A stretch of DNA of 64,000 nt, taken from Hirudinaria manillensis (lineage: Eukaryota > Annelida > Clitellata > Hirudinida > Hirudinidae). Below, piece after piece: positions 38,275 to 54,700 of the stretch. The translations under genes and the position numbers were made by a program. Positions within the stretch are counted from its first letter, which is position 1. Each line of letters opens with the position of its first letter. A model generated the notes under the pieces. That model ran no database searches and was not told the DNA's origin. It saw only the letters and a program-made list of their open reading frames with translations. The stretch covers positions 13,305,501 to 13,369,500 of the forward strand of contig CM067529.1 of assembly GCA_034509925.1 (NCBI GenBank). The letters run 5' to 3'.

Positions 38275-40025
38275 TGTTGGATCCCTGGATCCAGTTAATT
38301 AAGCATTGTATAATGCTCAAATGTCTAAGTCTTGGAATCTGCTGTTTCTCTTACTCTCGCTCTCCTTTTCGAGATAACTCTATTTGCCGTGGTTCATAAC
38401 CAAAGAATCTGAATAGTACCCTGAACATAAATTAATTAATTAGCAATATAATTTTAAATATTCTTTCATTACCTTGATCCAGGGATCTAACACTGCCCCC
38501 TCCTTAAATCTGTTCGTCCCGAACAGACATCTATTCCCATTTTCATTTTCACTCTAGGAATACGATACGATTGACTTCCGACAATCTCATGGCTGCGAAT
38601 CCCAGATCCTTTTGCTTTTCCCTCTCCTGGGATTTCTGTTTCCCCCCTTTAGTTCCTGTGTCCCGCAACTTTCAGTCGCGGAACATCGCCACTTCCAAGT
38701 TCACCCTCCTGCTCCACCATGTCGCCAGATCTCAAACTCTCTACAGTATCACCTGCTCCATTTTCAATGCTAAGCAGTCTCCCATCACTCCCGAAATACC
38801 GAGCACTCCTTTCTGTTATCTCCAATGGATCCGAAACATCCGCAGGCTCCACTGACTTTGCTGATTCCATGCGCTCCGATGGTAATTCCGCGGACTCCTC
38901 CGAAGACTCCACATGTCCAATTGATCTCAAGGGCCCCGCCGGCAACTCCACGTGCCTCATCAGCAACTCCTCGGGCTGCACCAACAACTCCACAGGATCC
39001 ACCGGCAAACCCATGGGCTTCTCCGAAGGCCCCATTTGCTCCACTAACACCTCCATGAGCTTTCTGGGCCCTGATTACGACTCGACCTGATCTGGTAACT
39101 CCGTGGGCTCCAACGGCGATACCTCTGAGTTCGCCATCACGCACAGAATTTCTGGAGACACGCACGCACTGTGGTAGGATGTGTCTTCTAATGACTTCAT
39201 CTCAATGCTACCAGAAACTGTATCTGGAACAACGTATATGATTTGTTCTTCGTTGGGACCTTTTTTGCAGAGTTCCTTTCCTAGTTCCTCGCAACATGGA
39301 AGCACCGCTTTGCCCTCCTCAAAAGGACCATCAGAACACTTCTCGGTAGAGTTTTCAGCTGAAACCAACGAGGCATCCTGACACGGAACCGCTGTGTCTT
39401 CACAAACGCCCCTAATACTCCTTCTCCACTCGGAGAAGATCCCTCTCTGCTCTTTTTCATAAAATCACGAAATTCATCCATTTCTTTATAAAAATGGATC
39501 CTCGAATTCGTTTTCCTCCGGGTCATGGCCATTCTCTGTCAGCCATGCCCCAATTCGCTCTCGTATCTCATCTTTCATGCCTTTCCAATCCAGGCCTCGA
39601 TTTCTCAATTCTTGTCTCAATCGAGGTATGTACAATTCATCCAGGTACAACGTCATCTTTCGCTTTTCAACTAATCAAGCTTCTATGTTAGTTACTCTTG
39701 CATCCCCTCTTTAACTCTAAATCCCACTCCTGACACCAATGTAATAACCCGGGTTCCTCAAACTAATTATGGAAGGTCAGGTTTATTGAAAGTGTTCAGA
39801 TAGCTTGGAAGATATACAATGCTTATATGTCTAAGTCTTGGAATCTGCAGTTTCTCTTACTCTCGCTTAATTAATTATTTAATTAATTAATTAATGTTCA
39901 GATTACTATTCAGAGTCTTTGGTTGTGAACCTCGACAAATAGAGAAATCTAGAAAAGTAAATTATTAATTAATTAGCAATATAATTTTAAATATTCTTTA
40001 ATTATCTGGATCCAGGGATCCAACA
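38275..40025 (-). mobile_element. Nonautonomous LTR retroelement in WE6 intron 3
   Basis: Flanked by atat repeats (38271-38274, 40026-40029). The right LTR is 39740-40025 and the left LTR ends at 38492. Read on the minus strand, the right LTR is followed after one base by TGGTGTCAGGAGTGGG, a tRNA primer-binding-site-like sequence (39723-39738). A purine tract, AAGGAGGGGGCAG, precedes the left LTR. The interior (about 1.25 kb, GC-richer) holds broken acidic minus-strand frames at 39532-39281, 39368-39075 and 39056-38649. The last two share a frame separated by one stop. I see no reverse transcriptase, integrase or protease. The outer end of the left LTR is replaced by an inverted copy of the opposite LTR end. 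Confidence 0.8.
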
Positions 40026-40750
40026 ATATTTTCTTGATTGTGATTCAAAACATGATTTATTAAAAGCTCACCATGTTATAGCCAAAATAAAACGACTTCC
40101 GGCATTTTACCGAACATTCCACAAGCAATGACACAGGGTTCGTTTTTTCTGGATTTCTATTTTTGAAGCATCCAATGAAATATTCCGCTCTAGTTTCTGA
40201 AACATGACAGCTCTTTGACACTTTCGTGCACGAAGTTGAAAGCATTACAACCGACTTACCATAACCATAAATGTTTAATTTGTCTATTCCACCCCATTTG
40301 TTATCTATAACTATAACTCTGCCAAATCTGTTGCAAGCATAACGCTGCTTCTTTACAAAATCAATAGGTCCGCATTCTTCAATAACATCCACATATTTGT
40401 ACAAGAGGATTCTTTTAGATGTTACCTCCGCTTCAAGGAAATCAAATTTCAAATTTGGCTAAGAAAAGCAGAACAGATATTATTGAAAATAACAATATCA
40501 TACTCGTGTATGTGATGTCGATGTAGTTTATAAAGTGATGCATCAATAAGTCAATTACTAATTTATTCATATTCTTTCCTGCAATTTTACTGAAATTCTT
40601 GGTTCTAAAAGGTTCCCCGTCTTCCATATAGTAATATTCCGGTTTGACGAATATTTCATACAAATGCTGTGAATTTCCTTCACGAGATATAAGCAATAAA
40701 ATTAACATAACAACGTCTGAACAAATTAACAGTTTGATCACTTGTCCCAT

Positions 40751-42680
40751 GACATAAACTTTGCTTTCGCGATTAAAGAAGAAATAAATAAACAGAAACG
40801 TCACCAACATCCAGTAAATAACGCTTTACGAATGCGACCGTTTCACTAACAACCACACGGATAAACCATCTTATGATTCAATAAACATTATCTCAAATAT
40901 TGAAACACACATTATTACTATTATTATTTATTTATTTCTGGAATAACGAATATGGAGATTAAGCATCATGTACTTCTATGAGCATCAAGTTGGATGGTCA
41001 GAAGTTATTCTAAATGTTACGGCACCGATGCAGATACATTCCCATTTATTCGGACCAACAATGCTAATGTTTCTCATCTAATTGCATAATAGGTGCCATA
41101 ACAGATTGACGCATCTGAAAACCTTTTACCACTTAAGTGATCAACTAATCAATTTTACTATTAACCAAATAATTTCCTCAACAAGTTCATTTACTTAAAA
41201 CTTATATTTATTTCTTAGGCAATAGTCGAAGGTAACCCCGGTTTGGAAAATAATCATTTATCAATTTTAAAATAATCATATATTAAAACAAAGCCGAGAA
41301 TATTTATTTGAAGATTTTGTATTTATCAAAGTCTTGGAAATATGTGTTTATACAATATCTTTATTTTGGCCTTTTGAACCCATTATGTGGACTATGACTG
41401 AGTCATAGGGAGCCATAGGCTCGCAAGCAGTGACATTGATTTCTTGTTCTGCTGGCTACAATGAACATAAGAAGCAGCATAACATTATATTAATATTATA
41501 ATCACATTATTTGTGTCATTACTACTATTAGTATTTAGTCAGTATTCGATACTAAACTTAGTCGAAAATGACGTGCTTGTTCAAGCGTGCATTGTTTTGC
41601 AGTAAGGAGTTAATTGACATATTTGGTAATGTAGGCACTGCTTTTATGGCAACTACTCTCAAATATGTGCCATTCAATACACTAAAGCACGGAAATGTAC
41701 ACGCGGGTGTACGCATATCCATCATCTGATTAAGTTTTATGAATGTGAATCATTTCGAATTAAAACAAAAATATTTTATGAAGTCCAATAAAAATAGTCA
41801 TAAATACTCGATTGTTTGCGAGGCTCAGAATTCCGTGCATGGTACGTGTATGGGCATCCGCTCCATAACTTAGTGACTATGTTCTCCCAATGGGATTTGG
41901 AGGTTTGAATTGTGGAAGATTAGATCAGATTAGAGCCGACAAACTCAATGAAGTCATAATTGCCTGAAAGCTTTCCATCAGGAATTTCCCAATTGAATTA
42001 TTTTCCAGTGGTCTTGGTTCGCAAACTCCTTGCATACAGGCGTACTCGACGACAAGATTGTATCTCTAGGAATGGATCAATACAAGGGCTGGCTACACCC
42101 TTAGACTAGGTTTGCTTTCGAACAATAGTCAAGGGAGACGGGACTAAAACTCATTTGCATTCTTATCAGGGCATTCTTTCAGATTATTTGCTTCGTTGAT
42201 AAGAGATATGTTAATGAACATTTGATTAAAAAACATTTAACATTTGAAACTCGATTTGCAAAAAAAAAAGGGAAGCCGTTAAATTTTACCTTAGTAGCCT
42301 GAATTATGACCACCTTCAGAATGAATCATTCGCACAATTTGCACATGTTCAAAGTGATCGATGAAGTATTTTATATTTTCGCGTCCTTGTTTTGTGATTT
42401 ACCACTTCAACAACTGCAGTCTCCAGCTGTTCATAATTCTATTAGAATACTTTTAAAATGATTGAATTTGTGGAGCCTTCTGAAATTCCAAAAATTATAA
42501 TAACAATCTCAATAATAATAATTATTATTATTATCATTATCATTATCATTCAAAGCATTTCGTGGCGTCCCTGTCGTTATGGGAAGTTGGTTGTTTAATG
42601 GAGATCAAGGCGTCCTATGGAGACAGCTTGTGAATCATTTCTAAGCAAGGCAAGCAAGCAACGAATGGCCTTAGCAACAA
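40751..42680. other. Intergenic between WE6 and tubulin genes
   Basis: Up to about 41220 this is the unit 3 flank; beyond it is unique AT-rich DNA. Minus-strand WE6 and plus-strand tubulin 1 are divergent, so promoters for both should lie here. A mixed ATT/ATC run is near 42500-42550. Confidence 0.5.
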
Positions 42681-42685
42681 GGCAG

Positions 42686-42692
42686 TATATAA
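42686..42692 (+). promoter_or_regulatory. TATA box of alpha-tubulin gene 1
   Basis: TATATAA about 30 bp upstream of a start region (cgcttcgtcgctactctcac). The 5' leader shares gtgagatagagaa with the second tubulin gene. Confidence 0.6.
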
Positions 42693-42814
42693 TGAGGAAA
42701 GGGAACCGGCTTACCGCTTCGTCGCTACTCTCACACGGCTCTTTGTCGCTAGTAGTGAGATAGAGAACTGAACGTCTTAGGTCCTCTTCAGAAATCTACT
42801 CGAGAAATCTCAAA

Positions 42815-44668
<1,854 letters not shown>

Positions 44669-46068
44669 ATTCCCTGTGCTTCACTTTTCATTTTGAAATC
44701 ACTCTGACACCATTCATTTTTAAAGATGGAATTTGATGCTTCAATGGCTTAAAAATAAAAGTTCAACTGTCTGTTTTTTGTTTATTGCTCTTAATCGTCT
44801 GTTATTTTCCAAATTTCCGGCGTTATTAGTAGCTTGACCAGAGACGAATGTAATGAGTGTTAAACCAGTGCCTTTATCAGAGAAAATTAAGCTTGAGAAC
44901 ACAAGATTTATTGTACAAGAAAATGGAAAATATTAATAAACAGACCGTTTATTAAGCTGCGTGGAGAGATGGGGAAGTCCGGCACTAGCATCATTGCTTG
45001 AGGTTAACAAAGGTGCTCGGAGTTTCAATGATGGGTTTCCTGGGTTATAAATTGAAACGAGTAATGATAACTGAATGTACTTACTTTAGTTAAAACTATG
45101 CGAGCGATGCTGCATTTTGGACCACTTCCTTTGTATAAGCGTTGACTGAATCACAATCGTGCATGTGAACGAGGCATGTCTACTGGTTCAACGATTTAAT
45201 TGAACGCTTCCAAACGAACACATCTTAGGAGTGAAGATTTGGACGTCCAACATGTTCTCCGTCAAAAGTGCTTAGATTTTGAAAACTTATAAACCACTTA
45301 TTTTGACGGAGAAGTCGTTTAATAATATTTGCGATTGTAAGATGCTGCCGCATGCTAGCAGAGATGGACAGCCATGGATCAGGGGCGCATATTTGTTAGA
45401 TTTATTGTTTCAATCGAGATCACGATTTATGATTTATAATATTTTATGCTTTCAATTTTTCAGATTTGCGACGCGCAATTCCCAAAAATTTAATTTCAAT
45501 CGGCAAAACATCAAAATTACCATAAGAGAATTCGACATGTATATTGTTTTATTTTCTATTAATATTATTACATTTATTATATTTATTACATTCATTATAT
45601 TTATGCAAATTTTAAAATAATAACGTTAAACAAAAATTCTTAGCGATGTAAGTAGCAGAAAATTGCTGATATTGTGACATCTTTCGAAATAAACAAAAAT
45701 ATATAATTGACTTGAACAACTTTCGAATATTGGCATTGAAGTATATGACACATTTATTTTAATTCAGGCAAATTTTTTGTTCTCTTAGCTGCACCAAGTT
45801 TAATAAACTTCCACCCAGATTGAGCAATATTGCCGCAAACAAAATAAATCATTAAATTTATTCTGAATTTAAATTGAACAATTTATTTGACACGCCCCAG
45901 CACGTCATTTCAAGCCTGTTCAAGACTTATTGATATTCTAAAAACTTAGCAACGGTTAACCAATGATATTAGAATCTTAAACTAAAAATAAATAGGCGGC
46001 ATAACGACAACCAATGAGGTGCTAAAAATTTTTGCCGCCTATCAAATTCATTCTCTAATTTGCGTAGC
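44669..46068. other. Spacer between the tubulin genes
   Basis: Starts with the copy 1 3' UTR, then AT-rich unique DNA. CTTAGCAAC (X-box-like half-site) occurs near 45945, and also near 42670 upstream of copy 1. No further gene seen. Confidence 0.5.
44754..44759 (+). terminator. Polyadenylation signal, alpha-tubulin copy 1
   Basis: AATAAA 86 bp after the stop codon. Confidence 0.65.
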
Positions 46069-46076
46069 TATAAAAG
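46069..46076 (+). promoter_or_regulatory. TATA box of alpha-tubulin gene 2
   Basis: TATAAAAG followed by gccgccatttt, a YY1-like motif at the expected start region, and then the shared leader gtgagatagagaa. Confidence 0.6.
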
Positions 46077-46219
46077 CAGCGCAGAAGGCCGCCATTTTAG
46101 AAAAAATTTCGCTATACTCGCTGGGCTCCTCGTCGCTCGCTGTGAGATAGAGAAATAAGAGTTAAGCTTCTGCAACAGCGTTTTTTTGTTTCGTTGACTT
46201 GAGCTAAAGATTGTCAAAC

Positions 46220-48015
<1,796 letters not shown>

Positions 48016-48748
48016 GCCCTCTTGGCTCCAGGGACCTGCCTGGTTCAGTGCTTAAAGTCTTATGCTTTATGGACTTGATCTCAATGTTTTTTTCTTGCAG
48101 CTTGTTAGAGTTCTTACCATTGACTTTGAAGTAACAACTTTCGATATATAAAAATGTTGAAACTTTTGACGTTCTGGTTTTCTTTGGGTGGTGTTTTGGG
48201 ATAATTTGAGTGTCAGGGGTCAGTTGGGGTTGCGAGGTGGGGGCTGCAGGGGGGTCGCTCCAGGGCTGAGCGTCGGGTGGGTGTTTTGGGTCGCTAACGT
48301 TTGGGGATTTGATGTTTAGGTGTCATTTGCCTCAAGCAACGCTCTTTGGGGGTTGCTGGTTGAACAAGGGGTCGGATTTTATGTTTGAGTTTAAATTCAC
48401 TTTTGCGATTGACGTCAGTCGGCTGAGATGTAAATAAGGCACTGCACTCGTTTCGGCTGATTATTCTTAGGTTCCTTTGCTTTGATTTTTTGGGTCGGCC
48501 GTGAATATTGACCTCCCACTAATATAGGCGATGCATCGGACATAAGCGCCCGGTCTTTTCAGCAATTGATGTATTTTCAATTGCGCACGAACATCATGCA
48601 ACTCTCTGAATGATTATAAACAAAAGTTCGCTTCTGCTTGTCGCTAGACGGGTTTTTATCGTACGAGGGAACTGGGCGGTTATGATTAGGGAGACTCCAG
48701 TCTCCATATTTTGTCAAATTGGTGGGAAACGTCAAACTCAGCTGTCAC
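48016..48748. other. Tubulin 2 3' UTR and upstream region of the PARG-like gene
   Basis: A G-rich tract lies around 48195-48330 (ggggtcagttggggttg and similar). The frame of the next gene is open back to 48686, so an upstream exon or alternative start for that gene may lie here. Confidence 0.45.
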
Positions 48749-51700
48749 ATGGAAAAGTTCAGGAAGATATGCCTTCCTTGCGACCTTCCGCAATGGTCGG
48801 AGATAAAGAAACTCCTCGCCATGACAAGGTCGGCCTCTACGACGGAAGCTTGGATACACCGCTTGCATAAGGCCTACAATGCAGTGCATCTTTCAGGATT
48901 TCATGAAAGTGATGAATCAAAAGGAGCAAAAGTAAATTTATTATTTACTAATTTATTTTTAATAACAGAAACTATTATCTGGGCATCAATTAGAGATTTG
49001 AATTCTGCAACATATTGAGATGTTCAAAGTAGAGGATTTTAAAACTTTTAATGTCCTTCACAAAATTTATCGTGGCTCTGGTCATTTGGTCTGCCAAAAC
49101 AAAGCTCAACATGTCAAAACTGGTTCAAACAAGTCATTTAATTAGAAGCAATATTAGGCTCTGATATTTGTTTTCATTCTTTTACATAAATTAATTCATA
49201 TTTTATGGCACATTAGAATTTTTATGGAACATTAGAATTTTCTTATTTCTTTAACTTTGTACCTAAACATTTATGGCTCTGTGGAATATATGGAATAAAT
49301 TAAAAAATAGTTCCAAAGCAAAAGTAACGAAAGTAATTTCAAGAGTTAAAAGTTAAGAACCAATCACGCTACAACTTAAGTCGTTTGATTATTAACCAGC
49401 CAAGAGACAATGTTAGAATCATTAGTATGCTGTTGATTAACTGATTACTACCTAATTAGTTACAGTCATCCTTGCTCCATTCTTTCTTTCAGCTCAAGTC
49501 ACCAAGTGTCTTCCAGGGTCTTTCCATCTACCTGAACTCCTACCTGTCTGCAGATTCTAGACAGAGATACCTGAATGAACTCCTGCCATTCTTGGTCGAC
49601 AGGGCTCTTCAGATCGAGACTTTCAGTGCAGAATGCGACTTTGTTGTTCCGGGTATTTTCGTTGAACTTGATTTGGACGATTTAGAAATTTCTTGCTCAG
49701 TCATTGCCTGGTTATTTCAACACAGCTTACAATTATCACAATCGACTCTGTTACCTGATAACCGTATCATCATGTGATTGTTTAGCCTATGCAATTTGAG
49801 CTCTCAACATTACTCATAAGATTTAATCTTATGTCGTAACCCTAACAATATCACCCTATCCTTGCCCTAGCATTAACCCCAAACCTAACCCCAATCCATA
49901 ATCTTTACCTTTTTAAAGTTTTCCATTCATTCTCCTTTTATTATTCTGGTCACCATTTACAGACGGAGACACGACCATCGTTCTGACTAGGGCGTGCGCA
50001 TGCTCCCTGCTGGCCTGCTTGGTGCTTTGCATCTTCCCCGATCAGAATAACCTCTCGACCTCCAGGGCGAGGTCGTTCGCATTTGAGGGTCTCTACAAGG
50101 AGATTGCCAGGTTGGCCTCTTTGCTGCCGTAGATCCTGAAATTTTAGTTAATTTTGTTAAATTATAAACTGGAAAATATATGAACAAGTAAATCATGTTC
50201 CATAATTCAACTGTGAGCTAAAAGATCTGTCTCTGAAAGAACCAATTATCTACCATCATTATCTACTGTGATGTCAACATCAACATACAAGCATATAATG
50301 GTATTAATTAATATACCATTGTTTTTAATAATAATAATTAATAATATAATTTTAATTAGCGTAATATGGTATTAATTAATAATATTAATATTAATAATAA
50401 TGAAGTTCTCTTGAACAATTAGTAAGCTCGTTTATTATTTATAGCGACCAGAACTCTGACGTTGGCCTCCAAAAACTCGACTGCATCTTCCAGTATTACG
50501 AACTCGTGTCCAAGAATCTAGTCGACGCTTCAGAGGAAATCATCTTCGTGAGGCAGGTGGGTGGTCCAGGATTTGGAGGTTGTTGCTATTGTTGTTGCTG
50601 TTGTTGTTGTTGTTGTTGTTGTTGTTGATTCTGCTACTAGGTTGATGTTGTTGTCCTTATTTTTGCTGCATTATATGGAGTTAAATGTCAACCACCAGTT
50701 GTTGGAATTTTGCTTTTCGGTTGGAAAATAATGATGGAAAGATAACGTCATCATTGCCAAAATTATCGTCTGCATCATAATCACCATTGCCATCATCTGC
50801 ATCATTATCATCACCACTCCAACGTCTTCATCTTCCTTCTCATCACTTCCAGGTCCTGAAGAACATTCCAGCACTCGAAACGTGGCTCAACTCTCAGCTG
50901 CCTCTGTGCCACCTACAGGTCGTCTGCTCAGAGGTCGACAAAGTCAGGCACAACAAGAGTGGCCACCTGGTGATTAGGATGATGATGATGATGACGATGA
51001 TGATGATTATGACGATGACCATGACTGTTAATGTGTTTGTAATGTTTTGCAGGAATATTGGTTTAAATTCTTTTAAATAATTGATTTTCAATGTAGATAC
51101 TTTTTGGAGAAGAGTCATTTGGATCCCACGTCCTTGGGAAAGGAGGCGACGAGGTTTTGATGATGATGGTTTTGGTGATGATGGTAGTGATGCTGAGAGT
51201 ATCAGTTATTTTTTTTTAATTTAGGTGCTGATAGTGATGTTGGCATTGAATTTATCGTCACAGGTTCACGTCGATCGTGATTTTCTTTTCAGATGGAAAT
51301 CTGTTTTGTCGAGAATCCTGAGCTGATATCTGCGATGGTCTTCTTCGATCCTCACGTGGAAAACGAGGTCGTCATGGTTCGGGGTGCCACTCGGTTCACG
51401 ACCTTTCCTCCCCGACCTTCGACCTCGGGTCTGCACTCGTCTGGAGGGAAAGCCTGGAGATCTCAGGTGATCGATCGATTGATTGATTGTTTGATCGGTC
51501 ATCATGTCATCGGACCCTTATTTGAGATTTTTTCAGGTGTTGGAGTTTGGTATGGGTTTCTCTGCTGACAATTGGCAATTGGCTGTATTTTTGGAAATGT
51601 TGGAAAAACTTTGCGAATTTCAGAAATTTGATTCTGAAACTTCAATCCATCGCTAGAATTTCCACCTTTCTTGACAGTCTGTTGATGTATCACTTATCAT

Positions 51701-54700
51701 TCATTGCATAAGCCCATTACCTCTTTACTATCACTATCATCATCATCATCGTCATCATCGTCGTTGTCTTCATTGCCCTCATCAGCAACCACACGACCAG
51801 CCCACCGTCTGCTGCGCCGTCCTGCCGCACGCCTCTTCCGATCGCAAGAGCTTCGCGTACCGACACAAAACCGTCGTCCGAACGTCAGGAAAGATGCTCT
51901 CCGCTTTCCAGCAACTTTCGATGGACAAATCCAGGTTCGAAGAGGAAGAGGAGGAGGACGACGACGAGGAGGACAGGGCCCTCCCGTCCAAAATGGAAGT
52001 CGACCCTGGTGGGCCAATGATACCTGCCAACGACGGTCTGAAATTTGAACATTGATTTTAAAATCTTTTGTGATTAGTTGTATGATGACTGTTAAATCAA
52101 TTTTAACAAGTCAGAGTTCTAAATTTTTTCTTGAAAGCCAATTACAAATAAACTAAATAATAGATAATTAGTTAGATAGAAATTGGCTAACTTATTGTAG
52201 TCAGAAATAGTATAACCCAGCTTTTTTTGGTTTAGTATTAGATTAGGATTAGGTCCAACACTCTAATTTTGTTGTGGTTAGAGTTACGGCTCTTTGAGCT
52301 CCAACAAGCAGATCCTTACCCCCAATTAATTTGACAAAGCACATTAAACAGTTAAATTAGCAAAAGCTTCTTCGCTAATCCCGACTGAAAATCCCGAACC
52401 TGCGTTCCGTCCTTCAATCCGATCGTTAACTTTGCATCCCCGCAGACACCCGTCCTCCCTCGCTCAGATCCCAGGGAAGCAGAAGGATGCAGCCCTGGAG
52501 GTCCCAGTCATCCACGGGGTCGAGTGGTTCGGTGGATTGGACCAAAGGGACCTTGTCCTTCGAGCTCGAGAGCTCCGTCGACGATCGGAACTCGTCCGCT
52601 TCTTCGGGGTCGTTCGGTGCGATCGGGACGGAGGAAGTTGGTGGATCATCAGGGAGGTTTCGAGGCGTTTGTTTTGTTTTGTTTCATTGTATTTGTCGTT
52701 CACGGCTTTATTTTGTTGCCAAAATGGAATAACGAGTTGTTTGTTGATGGTCATGTAATGATAATGTCGATGATTACTTTTATAATTGCTAGCGACCAAC
52801 AACTAAAACTGGCTTGTCATTCATTTTTTTTTATTATTATTCATTTATTTAAAAAATTATTCATCTAATAATTTAATAATGGTTAATCGACTTTAATCGG
52901 TTCGCCAACTCCGGCCGGTCAAGTTAAGTCGTTTTGATTACGAATATTTAGCAGGAGGAGGAGTTCTGGTCTCCACTCGATAAGCAGGAGAAGTTCTGGT
53001 CTCAGCTACCAACTATCAGAGGAGGGAGGGGCTTATTCCAGGAGGCGGAGTTCGGCCATGAGCGAGACGTCGCAGAAAAGCGGCTTCAGCACCAGTAGCA
53101 GTAGCAGCAGTGAGATTTCTGTTTAAATTTCAAAAAATTATTCATTGATTATTATTCTTAAGTTTAAAAATTAAATTAATGTAATTAACGTTAATACGGC
53201 TTTTTGTCAGACTGTTTCCAATTCCTTTTTTCAGTATTTCAGTCTATTTTTTCATTCCAAATCATATCAGTGGAAACTATTTTATTATTAATTATTTTTA
53301 AAGATTGTTTTTTTGTAATTTGACTCCATTGAATGCTTTTAGGCGGAAAGCGAAGTTCGACGGATTACAGCTCCGAAATGGAGGAATACTTTGACTCCTT
53401 CCAGAAGAGGATCAGTATCAAAACCTCGGTGATCGAGGAGGAAACTTCCGGGCTTCTAGAGGAGCAGGGAAAGTCGACCCGCGGCGCGACGAAAGAAAAG
53501 TCCGAGGATCAAGCGAGACGCCGGCAGGTGCTCCCCTCTCAGCGATCGCTGAGGCGTTTCGTGGGGGATCAGCCCCCGGACGCGGTCAGGCCGACCCCCG
53601 TCAAGTACTCGAGCCTCGATTTGCCGATGATGGCCGTCGACAATTTCACCGACAATTTGATCAACCAAGTGGCTCAAGATTCCAGGGAGGAGATTGCTAA
53701 GATGGTCGCCAAGGAATCGGAGCGGAGGAGGATTCGAACCCAAGACCTCCAGCGCGAAAGGGTTCTTCTCGGACCTCCTAAGTTCCTGAGGCGTGGACAC
53801 AGTGCTGACCTTTTCAATTTCAAGACCAAAGAGGTAAGATGTTCTGTTCCAATTTTTGAGGAAAGCATCAGTTTGATTTGTTTGTTGTAATATATATTAT
53901 TATTAATATACTGTATGTAATACATATTATTATTAATATACTATATATAATACATATTATTATTTATATACTAATACTGTATGTCATTATTGTTACCATT
54001 GTACAAGATCATTGCAATATTCAACACGAGATAAACATGAATTTTCCCAATCTCAGATTTACAGAAAACCCAAACAAACCTCTCCGAGGTGGGGAAGTTC
54101 AGTCGAGAAGTTCGCAGATGCAGTTTCGAGATGCATCGTCGCCTCTGCAATCTCCGAGATGATGGAAAAGGTCAATAGCAGAGGAGAAGGAGGAGCCAGA
54201 GGTTCGAGCTCCATTGCCTACGAAACGCCAAAGTCTTTGGAGGAATTTGCAGGCTCCTTCGTCGAGGGCATCTTCGGGGAGGCCTTTGCGATCGTGGGGG
54301 GACGGGACGAGTCCTCGGGTCGCCCCCGGGTTTCGAAAGCCGAGCGGAGACGGAGAGGTTTCTTCGTCGATGAGAGGCAGCTGAAGGTCTACAGAAGGAA
54401 GGAGGGGGACAAGAGGCACGTCTGCACCGGGTCGATCTGCTTTGAAGAGGAAGAAGACGACTACGAAGATTTCGAGGAGGAAGACGACGACGACGACGAG
54501 TGCGTACGAGCCGAGAAGGCAGAAGGCGCATTCTCGAGCAGAGGAGCCGTCGTTCCGTCCAGGCCGATTGGTCGAAGTCTGTCGTCGGGTTTCAGAGATC
54601 CGGTGCTGTCGGATTTCGAGGACCTTCTCGTCCGCAGCTGCATCAACAGCCCAGGGAGGATTGCGTTCGCTTCCGGAGAGGGTTCCGCCTGCGGAGGGAA

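Larger units (their letters stand above)
35359..40750 (-). pseudogene. WE6: WSC/EGF receptor-like copy with frameshift and LTR insertions
   Basis: Exons by alignment to WE4: 40750-40504, 40458-40260, 40196-40072, 37649-37520, 37224-37111, 36539-36408, 36290-36159, 35800-35678, 35501-35359. It shares the one-base insertion of WE5 in exon 2, has a further in-frame 3-nt loss there (VKKQRY region), and a weaker intron 1 donor (gtatga against gtaaga). Intron 3 has grown to about 2.4 kb through two LTR insertions. All remaining exons are open. The same cryptic acceptor could rescue the frame. WE5 and WE6 are probably sister copies. Confidence 0.65.
35049..41220. repeat. Tandem duplication unit 3 (contains WE6)
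   Basis: Third direct repeat unit. It is longer than the others because of a solo LTR at 38017-38239 and a nonautonomous LTR element at 38275-40025. Homology to the other units stops near 41220. Confidence 0.83.

Noticed and set aside
38719-39090. Plus-strand Ser/Pro-rich frames in the LTR element as host genes
   Set aside because: They overlap stronger minus-strand frames, and the element's primer-binding and purine-tract signals give the minus orientation.
30970-40750. WE5 and WE6 as fully functional genes
   Set aside because: The shared one-base insertion in exon 2 breaks the frame; function would need the cryptic acceptor, so they are listed as probable pseudogenes.
51704-52048. Frames overlapping exon 8 of the PARG-like gene in other registers
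   Set aside because: Low-complexity Ser/Asp or Arg shadows; the chosen frame alone continues in phase from exon 7 to exon 9.
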